DNA from: Methanobacteriota archaeon
Lineage (GTDB): Archaea > Halobacteriota > Methanomicrobia > Methanomicrobiales > Methanospirillaceae
Assembly: GCA_029547605.1 (NCBI GenBank)
Contig: JAKPPB010000007.1
Span: 1 to 36,156 of the forward strand
Direction: 5' to 3'
DNA: 36,156 nt
Part shown: positions 23,833-32,529 of the stretch, piece after piece
Numbering within the stretch: the stretch's first letter is position 1
Layout of the letters: the number at the start of each line of letters is the position of its first letter
Made by a program: the position numbers and the translations under genes
The notes under the pieces: generated by a model
Seen by the model: only the letters and a program-made list of their open reading frames with translations
Told to the model about the DNA's origin: nothing
Databases searched by the model: none

Positions 23833-24606
23833 GTGCGGCCTGTGACCCTCGTTCTGAAGGGCCTCTCCAAGTCATTTGTGGGAGAAGGGAAGACCGAGGT
23901 GCAGGCCCTCTCCAACATCAACCTTGAGGTCGCAGACGGCGAGTTCGTCTCGGTCCTTGGTCCGTCCGGATGCGGGAAGACCACCCTGCTTCGGATCATT
24001 GCAGGGCTCGACCATGCCACTGGTGGCTCCATCCTGCTTGACGGGAACAGGATCGATGGCCCCTGCCCAAGGATGGCAATGATATTCCAGGAATATTCAC
24101 TCTATCCCTGGAGGACGGTACTCGACAACATCGCGTTTGGCCTCGAGATGAAGGGGATGGAGAAGTCGAGGAGAAGGGAGAAGGCCCTCGAGTTCCTGGA
24201 ACTTGTAGGTCTCGTTGATTTTGCGAAGAACTACCCCTTCGAGCTCTCAGGCGGCATGCGCCAGCGGGTGGCTGTCGCGAGGGCGCTTGCAATTGACCCG
24301 CAGATCCTTCTGATGGACGAACCGTTCGGTGCCCTGGACGCCCAGACCCGGAACATGCTCCAGCGGGAGTTGCTGGACATATGGGAGAAGACAAGGAAAA
24401 CTGTCATTTTTGTCACCCACAGCGTGGATGAGGCAGTATTCCTCTCGGACAGGGTGGTAGTCCTCACTGCACGCCCGGGGACTGTCAGGGACATGGTTCA
24501 AATCGATCTCCCGCGCCCAAGAGAGAGGACCGGCACCGAATTTGCCAGGATCAGGCGCTATGTCCTGGATCACGTAGAGAAAACTGCCTTTTCCAGTAAG
24601 GTTTAA
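23833..24606 (+). CDS. ABC transporter ATP-binding protein (SsuB/TauB-type)
   Basis: A 257-residue ATPase that powers the importer. Motifs in order: Walker A GPSGCGKTT, Q-loop MIFQEYSLYPW, signature LSGGMRQRVAVARAL, Walker B ILLMDEPFGALD, and switch His in FVTHS. The tail VVVLTARPGTVRDMVQIDLP is typical of nitrate/sulfonate-type ATPases. The first GTG (23833) lies only 2 bp after GAGGAG, so the second GTG (23842; VTLVLKGL) may be the real start. A gap of 28 bp follows the permease gene. Confidence 0.94.
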   Translation: MRPVTLVLKGLSKSFVGEGKTEVQALSNINLEVADGEFVSVLGPSGCGKTTLLRIIAGLDHATGGSILLDGNRIDGPCPRMAMIFQEYSLYPWRTVLDNIAFGLEMKGMEKSRRREKALEFLELVGLVDFAKNYPFELSGGMRQRVAVARALAIDPQILLMDEPFGALDAQTRNMLQRELLDIWEKTRKTVIFVTHSVDEAVFLSDRVVVLTARPGTVRDMVQIDLPRPRERTGTEFARIRRYVLDHVEKTAFSSKV

Positions 24607-24621
24607 GAAGATACATCCCCA

Positions 24622-24630
24622 TTTTATAAC
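24622..24630 (+). promoter_or_regulatory. TATA-like box before rpl10e
   Basis: TTTTATAAC lies about 34 bp before the L10e start codon, downstream of the end of the ABC operon. It suggests the ribosomal gene has its own promoter. Confidence 0.4.
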
Positions 24631-24659
24631 GCACAGACAGGGATAAGGAGTATTCCGTC

Positions 24660-25196
24660 ATGGTAAGAAAACCAGGAAAGATGTACAGGAACATCTCAAA
24701 GAAAGCCTATACCCGCCGGGAGTACATGGGCGGGGTACCCGGCAGCAAAGTGGTGCAGTTTGACATGGGAAACCTCTCCCAGGAGTTCCCGATGGCCATC
24801 AGCATCGCGGTGGAGGAGGCCTGCCAGATCCGCCATACTGCACTCGAGGCAGCACGCATCACCATCAACCGCCACCTGATGAAGGACCTTGGAAGGATGA
24901 ACTACCGGTTGAAGCTACGTGTCTACCCCCACCATGTGCTGCGTGAGAACAAACAGGCCACAGGTGCCGGAGCAGACCGTGTCTCCGAAGGGATGAGGCT
25001 CTCGTTTGGAAAAGCGGTCGGGACTGCCGCCCGTGTCGCACCCGGTCAGGAGATCTTCACGGTGTATACCACTCCTCAATATCTTGCCCAGGTAAAGACT
25101 GCCCTCAGGTCTGGCGGTCACAAACTCCCTTCCCCCTCCTACATCACCATACAAGAGAAGACGGTTCCCGAATCCCCAACACCAGAGCAGGCATAA
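24660..25196 (+). CDS. rpl10e: Ribosomal protein L10e (uL16)
   Basis: A 178-residue archaeal large-subunit protein near the peptidyl-transferase centre and the A-site tRNA. The sequence begins [20 protein letters not shown], includes [17 protein letters not shown] and [14 protein letters not shown], and has the loop [20 protein letters not shown], all characteristic of L10e. A clear AAGGAG (24645-24650) lies 9 bp before ATG 24660. It stands alone, not in a ribosomal operon. Confidence 0.96.
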   Translation: MVRKPGKMYRNISKKAYTRREYMGGVPGSKVVQFDMGNLSQEFPMAISIAVEEACQIRHTALEAARITINRHLMKDLGRMNYRLKLRVYPHHVLRENKQATGAGADRVSEGMRLSFGKAVGTAARVAPGQEIFTVYTTPQYLAQVKTALRSGGHKLPSPSYITIQEKTVPESPTPEQA

Positions 25197-25217
25197 TTTT
25201 TTCGGATACCATTTTTT
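25197..25217 (+). terminator. Oligo-T terminator after rpl10e
   Basis: T6 tracts at 25197-25202 and 25212-25217 directly follow the stop codon, suggesting transcription ends before the fumarase operon. Confidence 0.5.
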
Positions 25218-25359
25218 CCCATTCTCTTCCTGTAAATGTGTGAAGGGAACCTGCCAGGAATTCCGTCATGTATGGATTCTGGCACTGAAATGAACCTGGG
25301 GACAAAGCAAATCACTAATGCGGTTACGGGCATCCCTCTCCAATCACGTCGTATCACAA

Positions 25360-25367
25360 TGTATATT
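25360..25367 (+). promoter_or_regulatory. TATA box of fum-kor-suc operon
   Basis: TGTATATT is centred about 31 bp before ATG 25395, so a leaderless or near-leaderless transcript starting about 25390-25395 is plausible and agrees with the lack of a ribosome-binding site there. Confidence 0.4.
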
Positions 25368-25394
25368 CCCGTCCACTTCAAATTTCATACCAGT

Positions 25395-26231
25395 ATGATC
25401 CCAACCCCGGACCCCGGACTCCTTGCAGCCATCACCCGAGCCACCTGCGAGGCATTCCGGCAGGCAGAGATCACCCTTCCTCCCGATGTGAAACAGGCTA
25501 TCCTGACCGCAAAAGAGCACGAGACAAGCGAGATTGCCAGGGGAGAACTTGCGAACATCCTCGCCAACCTGGAGATGGCAGGGGCGCTCTCGGTGCCCAT
25601 CTGCCAGGATACCGGGGTCCCCGTGGTCTACCTTACCATCCCGCCGCATGTCCCCCTGAATAACGGGATTTTTGACGCGATTGCAGAAGGGGTGAGGATG
25701 GCGAGCAGGGAGATCCCGCTCCGGCCAAACGTGGTTGACCCTCTCACGAGAGAGAACACCGGGGACAATACCGGGGAAGGGATGCCTGCTGTCCACGTGC
25801 GTCCGGGTGACCGTCTCACCATCACGGTGCTGCCCAAGGGTGCGGGAGCAGAGAACATGTCGAGGATCGCGATGATGCTCCCGTCGGAGCGTGGGCAGAT
25901 CCCGAAGTTCGTGGCCGAGACGATGCTGATCGCCGGGGGCAAGCCCTGCCCTCCGGTCATTCTCGGGGTGGGGATCGGGGGGACATTCGATGGAGCCGCG
26001 GCCCTCGCCAAGGAGGCCCTGCTTGAACCAATCGACACTATGACTTCCTACGAAAAAGAGCTCCTTGCTGCGGTAAATGCGCTCGGTATCGGGCCGATGG
26101 GTATCGGGGGAAGGACCACGGCACTCGCAGTCAAGGTGAAGACCGCGGGGTGCCACACAGCGTCCCTCCCTGTTGCGGTCAATGTCCAGTGCTGGGCCTG
26201 CCGCCGGGCCACGGTGGAGGTTCAATGTTAA
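25395..26231 (+). CDS. fumA: Class I fumarate hydratase, alpha (N-terminal) subunit
   Basis: The [4Fe-4S] fumarase interconverts malate and fumarate; archaeal enzymes are split into two subunits. This 278-residue part shows VPICQDTGVPVVYL (first cluster Cys), NTGDNTGEGMPAVH, KGAGAENMSRIAMM (no Cys in this loop), GIGGTFDGAA, and AGCHTASLPVAVNVQCWACR at the end. I start at ATG 25395 (MIPTPDPGLL) because family members begin there and a TATA box fits; ATGs at 25359 and 25236 would add unrelated residues. Its stop overlaps fumB by 7 bp. It is the first gene of the reductive TCA operon. Confidence 0.92.
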   Translation: MIPTPDPGLLAAITRATCEAFRQAEITLPPDVKQAILTAKEHETSEIARGELANILANLEMAGALSVPICQDTGVPVVYLTIPPHVPLNNGIFDAIAEGVRMASREIPLRPNVVDPLTRENTGDNTGEGMPAVHVRPGDRLTITVLPKGAGAENMSRIAMMLPSERGQIPKFVAETMLIAGGKPCPPVILGVGIGGTFDGAAALAKEALLEPIDTMTSYEKELLAAVNALGIGPMGIGGRTTALAVKVKTAGCHTASLPVAVNVQCWACRRATVEVQC

Positions 26232-26794
26232 GCATCATGGACCTCTGCACCCCTCTCTCACATGAGGTGCTCATGCTGCGCGCCGGTGACCGTGTCACGC
26301 TCTCGGGGACGGTGTATACTGCACGGGACGAGGCACATTTGAGAATGATGGAGGATGGCATCCCGTTTGACCCCCATGGAGCCGTGATCTACCACTGCGG
26401 CCCTGTCATCCAGGGGCAGAAGGTGATTGCCGCAGGCCCCACCACTTCTGCCCGCCTGAACTCGCTCTCCGGCTTCCTGATTGAGAAGGGTGTCCGTGCC
26501 CTTGTTGGAAAGGGAGGGATGGGCCGGCAGGTGGCCGACCAGTTGAAGGGCCGCGGGGTGTACCTGGCATTTACCGGGGGATGTGCAGCGCTTGCGGCCT
26601 CGAGGATGACACTGAAGGGAGTGTTTTTCGAGGATCTCGGGATGGCTGAAGCAGTGTGGGTCATCGAGCTCGACCGGCTCCCGCTCGTGGTGGGGATCGA
26701 TGCGGCCGGAAACGATATATTCGAGGGTGTGCACCGGAATGCGCAGGCAGAGTTCAAAAAGCGGTTCTCGCTGAAGAAGGAGGCGCCGGCATGA
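26225..26794 (+). CDS. fumB: Class I fumarate hydratase, beta (C-terminal) subunit
   Basis: A 189-residue swivelling subunit of the two-part fumarase: LRAGDRVTLSGTVYTARDEAH, FDPHGAVIYHCGPV, AAGPTTSARLNS, VGKGGMG and FTGGCAALAA, matching the C-terminal domain of FumA/TtdB-type enzymes. ATG 26225 lies inside the alpha-subunit end, 4 bp after GGAGG, and overlaps that stop by 7 bp; a later ATG at 26237 is less well placed. The 3' end overlaps korD as ATGA. Confidence 0.93.
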   Translation: MLSIMDLCTPLSHEVLMLRAGDRVTLSGTVYTARDEAHLRMMEDGIPFDPHGAVIYHCGPVIQGQKVIAAGPTTSARLNSLSGFLIEKGVRALVGKGGMGRQVADQLKGRGVYLAFTGGCAALAASRMTLKGVFFEDLGMAEAVWVIELDRLPLVVGIDAAGNDIFEGVHRNAQAEFKKRFSLKKEAPA

Positions 26795-27063
26795 GACTTG
26801 TAATCGATGAACGGAGGTGCAAGGGATGCAACCTCTGCACCCTGGTGTGCCCGTATCGGATCTTTTCTGCAGGCAAGCAGCCGAATGCCCGCGGTATCGT
26901 GGTACCTGTCCTCGACCGGCCAGAACGCTGCGCGAACTGCCGCCTGCAGGCGCTCTACGGCCGGACACTCTGCGGGATGTGCCAGATGATCTGCCCTGAC
27001 CAGGCGATCTCATGGGTCGAGGAGAAGCCCGGGGAGGCCCAGAAGGTGGCGATCGAGTTTTGA
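26791..27063 (+). CDS. korD: KorD, ferredoxin-type subunit of 2-oxoglutarate:ferredoxin oxidoreductase
   Basis: A 90-residue polyferredoxin subunit passing electrons between ferredoxin and the KorAB active site. The first cluster motif is canonical (Cys10, 13, 16, 20 followed by Pro). The second is not: Cys47 and Cys50 are separated by ten residues from Cys61, Cys64 and Cys68-Pro, so the usual CxxCxxCxxxCP spacing is broken by an insertion and nine Cys occur in total. ATG 26791 overlaps fumB by 4 bp and follows GAAGGAGG. The kor genes are in the order D-A-B-C. Confidence 0.9.
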   Translation: MRLVIDERRCKGCNLCTLVCPYRIFSAGKQPNARGIVVPVLDRPERCANCRLQALYGRTLCGMCQMICPDQAISWVEEKPGEAQKVAIEF

Positions 27064-28160
27064 CGCGAATTGACTTCATGCAGGGCAACACGGCATGCGC
27101 GGAGGGTGCGCTTGCTGCCGGGTGCCGTTTCTTTGGAGGCTACCCCATCACACCGTCGACCGAGGTTGCCGAGCACATGGCAGCAAAGCTGCCCAGGGTC
27201 GGGGGAGTGTTTATCCAGATGGAAGATGAAATTGCCGGGATAGCATCGGTGATCGGAGCCTCCTGGACAGGCGCGAGGGCAATGACCGCGACGAGTGGTC
27301 CAGGCTTCTCCCTGATGATGGAGAACATCGGGTTTGCGGTGATGACCGAGACCCCCTGCGTTCTGGTCAACATCCAGCGCGGAGGCCCGTCCACGGGACA
27401 ACCTACCATGTCTGCCCAGGCAGACATGCTCCAGTGCCGTTTTGGTTCCCATGGCGACTACAGCATCATCGCGCTCTCTCCCGCAAGCGTGCAGGAGATG
27501 TTCGAGCTGACGGTAGATGCGTTCAATCTCGCGGACAGGTTCCGAGTACCAGTGTTTCTCATGGCCGACGAGATCATCGGCCACATGCGGGAGAGAATCG
27601 AGATCCCGGACAGTGTGCCGCGCGAAGAACGAAAGATCCTACCGAAAGGCACACCCCCGTTCCGCGCCGATGAGGGCATGATCCCGGGATTCCCTCAGTT
27701 CGGAAAGGGGTACGGCGTCCACGTGACGGGCCTCACCCATGACGAGCGGGGCTACCCCTGCGCTACCAGTCCGAGCCTCCACGAAGACCTGGTGAAGCGG
27801 CTGGTCGCAAAGGTCGAATCCGCCCGGCACGAGATCGCCGATTACCGGGTCACGAACCCGGAAGCCGAGGTCGTCTTTATCACGTACGGGTCACCCGCAA
27901 GAACGGTGGAGCAGGTACTCCACGACCACCCGGATGAGCGAATCGGCCACCTCCGGTTCCGCGTGGTCTGGCCGTTCCCGGAAAAGGCCCTCGATAAATT
28001 CCCGGATGCGAAGGTCTTCCTCGTACCGGAGCAGAACCTCGGTCAGATCGCAAGAGAGATCGAGCGGCATACCTGCATTCCCGTGGTTCCGCTTCCAAGG
28101 TTCGGGGGAGCCCTTCATACGCCTGCCGAGCTGGAGAAGGCCGTGGAGGCATGGCGATGA
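27060..28160 (+). CDS. korA: KorA, 2-oxoglutarate:ferredoxin oxidoreductase alpha subunit
   Basis: A 366-residue subunit with the pyrimidine-binding domain of the thiamine-diphosphate enzyme: FMQGNTACAEGALAAGCRFF, GYPITPSTEVAEHMA, TATSGPGFSLMMENIGFAVM, and QRGGPSTGQPTMSAQADML, then a transketolase C-like domain after residue about 250. In this pathway it carboxylates succinyl-CoA to 2-oxoglutarate with reduced ferredoxin. The start appears to be TTG 27060, overlapping the korD stop as TTGA, giving MTRIDFMQGN; the ATG at 27078 would trim six residues. Confidence 0.93.
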   Translation: MTRIDFMQGNTACAEGALAAGCRFFGGYPITPSTEVAEHMAAKLPRVGGVFIQMEDEIAGIASVIGASWTGARAMTATSGPGFSLMMENIGFAVMTETPCVLVNIQRGGPSTGQPTMSAQADMLQCRFGSHGDYSIIALSPASVQEMFELTVDAFNLADRFRVPVFLMADEIIGHMRERIEIPDSVPREERKILPKGTPPFRADEGMIPGFPQFGKGYGVHVTGLTHDERGYPCATSPSLHEDLVKRLVAKVESARHEIADYRVTNPEAEVVFITYGSPARTVEQVLHDHPDERIGHLRFRVVWPFPEKALDKFPDAKVFLVPEQNLGQIAREIERHTCIPVVPLPRFGGALHTPAELEKAVEAWR

Positions 28161-28945
28161 CGTATTCCGACTGGCTCAGGGTGGACCGCCTCCCCCACAT
28201 CTATTGCGCGGGATGCGGGAATGGGACAGTGATCAACTGCACCCTGAATGCCGTTGACCGGATGGGCTGGAAAAAGGAGGAGACGGTCTTTGTCTCAGGA
28301 ATTGGGTGCTCCTCGCGCGCTCCCGGATACATCGTGACCGATTCACTCCACACCACCCATGGCAGGGCGCTCGCGTTCGCGACAGGCATAAAGATGGCAA
28401 ACCCGGAACTGCATGTCGTCGTCTTCACCGGGGACGGGGACCTTGCTGCAATCGGGGGCAACCACTTCATCCATTCCTGCCGGAGGAATATCGATCTCAC
28501 CGTGGTCTGCATGAACAACCAGATATACGGGATGACCGGTGGGCAGGGGAGTCCGACAACCCCCAGGGGAGCGCTCTCGACCACCACCCCCTATGGATCT
28601 CAGGAGCCTGCATTCGATCTCTGCGAACTTGCCTCTGCAGCCGGGGCGAATTTTGTCTCTCGGTGGACCTCGTACCACGTCAAGGAACTGACACGTTCAA
28701 TACATCAAGGACTCGGTGTACCGGGTTTCTCTTTCATCGAGGCCCTTGTCCAGTGTCCGACCAATTACGGGAGGCGGAACAAGTTCCGCCAGGTGATGGA
28801 CCAGGTCGAGTATTTCAAGACCCACGGTATCCTGGTGCAGAAGGCACACAGGCTCCGCGATGAAGGACTGCCCATCCCGGCCGACGCGATTCTCCTTGGT
28901 GACATGGTCAGGCGTGATCGGCCGGCCATGGGGGTGAAGCGATGA
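28151..28945 (+). CDS. korB: KorB, 2-oxoglutarate:ferredoxin oxidoreductase beta subunit
   Basis: A 264-residue subunit binding the thiamine diphosphate diphosphate moiety: IYCAGCGNGTVINC, GIGCSSRAPGYI, TTHGRALAFATGIKMANP, the Mg/ThDP motif FTGDGDLAAIGGNHF with downstream MNNQIYGMTGGQ, and LVQCPTNYGRRN. The Cys residues near the N-terminus are typical of the family. It overlaps korA by 10 bp and korC by 4 bp. Confidence 0.95.
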   Translation: MAMTYSDWLRVDRLPHIYCAGCGNGTVINCTLNAVDRMGWKKEETVFVSGIGCSSRAPGYIVTDSLHTTHGRALAFATGIKMANPELHVVVFTGDGDLAAIGGNHFIHSCRRNIDLTVVCMNNQIYGMTGGQGSPTTPRGALSTTTPYGSQEPAFDLCELASAAGANFVSRWTSYHVKELTRSIHQGLGVPGFSFIEALVQCPTNYGRRNKFRQVMDQVEYFKTHGILVQKAHRLRDEGLPIPADAILLGDMVRRDRPAMGVKR

Positions 28946-29481
28946 GGCATGAAGTACGCTTCTCGGGATTCGGCGGCCAGGGAATTATCCTCTCGGCAGT
29001 TATCCTCGGAAGGGCAGCCGTGATGTACGATGGGAACTATGCGGTCCAGACACAGGTGTACGGACCGGAAGCACGGGGCGGGGCGTCCATGAGTGCCGTA
29101 ATCATCGATGATGAGCCGATCCTCTACCCGAAGGTGACCGACCCTGACATCTTCGTGATTATGTCCCAGGAGGGGTACGAGAAGTATGGCGTCCACGCGA
29201 AGGAAAATGCAATGATGGTCCTCGACTCTTCTCTCGTGCATTCCCGGCCTGCCTGTAGATACATCGAGATCCCGGCAACCCGCGAGGCGAAGCAGACCCT
29301 GGGCAGAGATATCGTGGCCAACATCATCATGCTGGGGGCGCTGGTGAAGGTCACCCGTGTGGTGAGAGAGGAGGCGATCGAGAAGGCGATTCTTGACTCA
29401 GTGCCAAAAGGCACCGAATCGCTGAATCTGAAGGCGATGAAACTTGGATTTGAACTTGCAGAAAAAGGGAAGATACAATGA
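28942..29481 (+). CDS. korC: KorC, 2-oxoglutarate:ferredoxin oxidoreductase gamma subunit
   Basis: A 179-residue CoA-binding gamma subunit: VRFSGFGGQGIILSAVILG, QVYGPEARGGASMSAVII, and a C-terminal helical region with NIIMLGALVKVT. It completes the KorABCD set. ATGA overlaps exist with korB and with sucC. Confidence 0.95.
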   Translation: MRHEVRFSGFGGQGIILSAVILGRAAVMYDGNYAVQTQVYGPEARGGASMSAVIIDDEPILYPKVTDPDIFVIMSQEGYEKYGVHAKENAMMVLDSSLVHSRPACRYIEIPATREAKQTLGRDIVANIIMLGALVKVTRVVREEAIEKAILDSVPKGTESLNLKAMKLGFELAEKGKIQ

Positions 29482-30563
29482 AACTGCGTGAGCATGAGGC
29501 CATGAAGATTTTCGGGGAGCATGGGATCCCTGTCCCAAAGGGATTCCTCATACACTCCCCTGCTGAACTTGGTCCCCGGATGGGGGAACTTGGCGACAGG
29601 TTCGTGCTGAAGGCACAGGTGGAAGTTGGAGGGCGTGGGAAATCAGGTGGCATCCTCGTGGCCAATCCCTCGAATGGAGCGCGCCTTGCAGAGGAGCTCT
29701 TCAAAAAAGAGATCAAGGGGGTTCCCATCCGTGAGGTGCTGGCAGTGGAGTACCTCGATATCCAGAAAGAATATTACGCGAGTATCGCCATCGACCGTTC
29801 GACCAAACAGGCACTCATTCTTTTTACCGACCAGGGGGGTGTGGATATCGAGATCCTTGCAAAGGAGAACCCTGATGCGGTGCGAAAGGCCTCCCTCCCC
29901 CTCCTCATGAGGGATATCCCCCCTTTCATGCTCAGGGACCTGCTCGGTTCGTCACCAAAAGAGATCGGAAGCATTCTCAACCAGCTCTTCCGGGTATTCT
30001 GCGCAAAGGACGCCCTGCTTGCAGAGATCAATCCCCTGGTCGCAACGCCCCATGGCATCTTTGCCGCCGATGCAAAACTGATCATCGATGACAATGCCCT
30101 TTCCCGCCAGGGCATCACCCTGAACCGGGACCTCACCGAGAGGGAGCGGGAAGCCGAGAAGCACGGGTTCTCCTACGTTGAACTGAATGGGGACATCGGG
30201 GTGATCGGCAACGGTGCCGGCCTCACTATGGCCACTCTCGACCTTATCGAGTATTACGATGGAAAGGCCGCGAACTTCCTCGATGTCGGTGGCGGAGCGG
30301 ATCAGGAGCGAGTGATGCATGCAGTGAAGCTTGTTGCTGCCGATCCCTCAGTGAAAGTGATTGTTGTGAATCTCCTCGGAGGGATCACCAGGTGCGACGA
30401 AGTCGCTCGGGGGATTATCAGCGCGGGGGTTGTCCAGCCCATCATCGTGAGGCTGGCGGGGACAAACGAAGCGGAAGGCCGGCAGATCCTCGACGGCAGC
30501 GGCTACCGCATGATGGAGAGCATGGAGCAGGCAGTGAAAGCGGCAGTGGAGGCGGTGCAGTGA
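29478..30563 (+). CDS. sucC: Succinyl-CoA ligase (ADP-forming) beta subunit
   Basis: A 361-residue ATP-grasp subunit that uses ATP or GTP to make succinyl-CoA from succinate and CoA. Motifs: MKLREHEAMKIFGEHGIPVP, VLKAQVEVGGRGKSGGI, AKDALLAEINPLV, DVGGGADQERVMHAV, and NLLGGITRCDEVARGI. It directly precedes sucD and overlaps it by 4 bp (GTGA). Confidence 0.95.
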   Translation: MKLREHEAMKIFGEHGIPVPKGFLIHSPAELGPRMGELGDRFVLKAQVEVGGRGKSGGILVANPSNGARLAEELFKKEIKGVPIREVLAVEYLDIQKEYYASIAIDRSTKQALILFTDQGGVDIEILAKENPDAVRKASLPLLMRDIPPFMLRDLLGSSPKEIGSILNQLFRVFCAKDALLAEINPLVATPHGIFAADAKLIIDDNALSRQGITLNRDLTEREREAEKHGFSYVELNGDIGVIGNGAGLTMATLDLIEYYDGKAANFLDVGGGADQERVMHAVKLVAADPSVKVIVVNLLGGITRCDEVARGIISAGVVQPIIVRLAGTNEAEGRQILDGSGYRMMESMEQAVKAAVEAVQ

Positions 30564-31426
30564 TCTACGGTGACAGGAGCACGGGGGTCATCGTCACTGG
30601 AGCGACCGGGAAACAGGGGGCTTTCCACATTGCTCTGATGAACGAATATGCCCGGAAGGTAGGCGGAGTGGGAGTGGTTGCCGGTGTCACACCTGGGAAA
30701 GCGGGCCAGGAGGTCGCAGGAGTTCCGGTCTACAACAGCATCCGGGATGCATTAAAGAAGCACGACGCAAGCGCAAGCGTCCTCTTTGTCCCGGGTTTTG
30801 CAGCGGGAGACTCCATCATGGAGGCTGCAAGCGCCGGGCTCTCTCTCGTTGTCGCAATCACAGAGCATATCCCGGTACACGACACAATGAGGGCAATCTC
30901 ATATGCAAGAATTCATGGCTGCGACGTGATCGGCCCAAATTGCCCGGGACTTCTCTCGCCGGGAGAGATCAAGATGGGGATCATGCCGGTCCACCTCTCT
31001 TCACGCGGGCACATAGGTGTCATCTCAAGGAGCGGCACGCTCACTTATGAGATTGTGGATCAGCTCACGCGAGCCGGGCTCGGGCAGAGCACCATTGTCG
31101 GTATTGGGGGGGACCCGGTGATTGGCCAGACATTCCGGGACGTCCTCCGACGCTTCGAGGAGGATGACCAGACAAAGGCGGTGGTGATACTCGGCGAGGT
31201 GGGAGGGTCACTCGAGGAGGAAGGGGCAAGGGCAACCGACCTGCCCGTTGCCGCGTACATCGCGGGGATCTCCGCACCCCCCGAGAAACGCATGGGGCAT
31301 GCGGGGGCGATCATCGAGGGTGGCGAGGGAGACGCACGCTCGAAGATCGCAAGGCTCAAAGAGATGGGTGTACCTGTGGCTTCACGTCCTTCTGAAGTCC
31401 CGCGCCTTATCCGGGAGATTCTCTGA
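30560..31426 (+). CDS. sucD: Succinyl-CoA ligase (ADP-forming) alpha subunit
   Basis: A 288-residue CoA-binding subunit carrying the phospho-histidine: VIVTGATGKQGAFHIALM (CoA/nucleotide fold), GVTPGKAGQEVAGVPVYNS, GPNCPGLLSPGEIKMGIMP, SRSGTLTYEIVDQLT, GIGGDPVIGQTFRDVL and the phospho-His in MGHAGAII. The start is GTG 30560, embedded in the sucC stop, with GGAGG 8 bp before. Upstream in-frame sequence is sucC shadow. It is the last gene of the fum-kor-suc operon. Confidence 0.95.
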   Translation: MIYGDRSTGVIVTGATGKQGAFHIALMNEYARKVGGVGVVAGVTPGKAGQEVAGVPVYNSIRDALKKHDASASVLFVPGFAAGDSIMEAASAGLSLVVAITEHIPVHDTMRAISYARIHGCDVIGPNCPGLLSPGEIKMGIMPVHLSSRGHIGVISRSGTLTYEIVDQLTRAGLGQSTIVGIGGDPVIGQTFRDVLRRFEEDDQTKAVVILGEVGGSLEEEGARATDLPVAAYIAGISAPPEKRMGHAGAIIEGGEGDARSKIARLKEMGVPVASRPSEVPRLIREIL

Positions 31427-31512
31427 TGTCTCCTGCTTTTTATTGCATATCACCTGGAAACCATTTAACCCATCACGGAGTACTTCACTTATAATTCTCT
31501 TTCGGAGGAACG

Positions 31513-32388
31513 ATGACTGATCACTCAAATCCCGGCTACGATCCCTTTACCGGAGAGGAGGAACTCCAGGGCCCTGAAAGGTACCTGAGGGCTGGTGAAG
31601 AACTTCTCATCTATACTCCTGATATCCAGATAAAGAAGTTCAGGTTCGATGCCTATCTCACGAACACGCGGCTCTTTCTCACCGATCAGGCCGAAAAGAC
31701 CCCTGGCGTCACTGCAAAAGAGATCCCAATCGGATCAGTGGTCGATACATACCTTGAACATTCCCCGGCCCAGGAGCCAATCCTTGTCCTCTCCATCCGT
31801 ACATCCGAAGACGACCTCCGTACCATGAAGATGACATTCGTGCATACTGGCGCAGACCGCCTGCCCCAGGCTGAAGAGTGGATGCACCTGATCCGGCACG
31901 GCAAGGTACGGCAAAAGCCAGGGGACACTCCATCCCCGGGGGCATCTTCTTCCTCTCCCTTACCCATATCGGCGGAAGCGAGGGCGCTCTCTGAGACGAT
32001 TGTGTACCCTGAAAAAACCACCGTGGAGCCGTTTCCCCCCATGCCCGCGCAACCCGCCACGGAGACGAGGGATGGGAGAAGTGGTGGCGTTTCACCTCCT
32101 CCCCTGCAAAGAGAAAGGCAGAGAGAAGCCGAACCCCCTGCAAAAGTCTTCCCGGTAGAGGGCGCTTCAATTACCCAGATACAGTTCTGCTTCCACTGTG
32201 GACACCGCCTGCCGCCAAATGCAAATTTTTGCCCTTATTGCGGGACGAGAATGCACCAGGCACCAACCCACGGGACACCGCACGTGCCTGTCCAGCAAAA
32301 AAAGGTTATCGATGAGCCACCGGGCGCTATGACAAAGGAGAAGGAGAAGAAGAAGAAGATGCTGGGATGGCTCTTCCGAAGGAAATAG
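31513..32388 (+). CDS. PH-like domain and zinc-ribbon protein, unknown function
   Basis: A 291-residue soluble protein. The N-terminal part (about 20-130) is strand-rich (RYLRAGEELLIYTP, FDAYLTNTRLFLTDQ, PILVLSIRTSE, MKMTFVHTG) and resembles bacterial PH-like domains. A long Pro/Ser/Thr-rich, probably disordered, linker follows (about 135-215). A zinc ribbon comes next with CFHCGHRLPPNANFCPYCG (two CxxC pairs), and the end is very basic (KEKEKKKKMLGWLFRRK). GGAGG lies 4 bp before ATG 31513. The basic tail with aromatic residues could touch membrane or nucleic acid. No specific family name is assigned. Confidence 0.75.
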   Translation: MTDHSNPGYDPFTGEEELQGPERYLRAGEELLIYTPDIQIKKFRFDAYLTNTRLFLTDQAEKTPGVTAKEIPIGSVVDTYLEHSPAQEPILVLSIRTSEDDLRTMKMTFVHTGADRLPQAEEWMHLIRHGKVRQKPGDTPSPGASSSSPLPISAEARALSETIVYPEKTTVEPFPPMPAQPATETRDGRSGGVSPPPLQRERQREAEPPAKVFPVEGASITQIQFCFHCGHRLPPNANFCPYCGTRMHQAPTHGTPHVPVQQKKVIDEPPGAMTKEKEKKKKMLGWLFRRK

Positions 32389-32529
32389 GAATCTTCCCCC
32401 CTCTTCTCCATGACGACATTCATTCAATACATGAAACGGAGGTTTTTTTAGGAACAGGGAATGGATCTTCGGGCTTGCTGTGGCGGGGACCTAGGATGGG
32501 GGCAATGCCCGATCAGTGTGGACAGAAGA

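Noticed and set aside
25236-25394. N-terminal extension of the fumarase alpha subunit from ATG 25236
   Set aside because: The extra residues do not resemble the family and the sequence contains the likely promoter.
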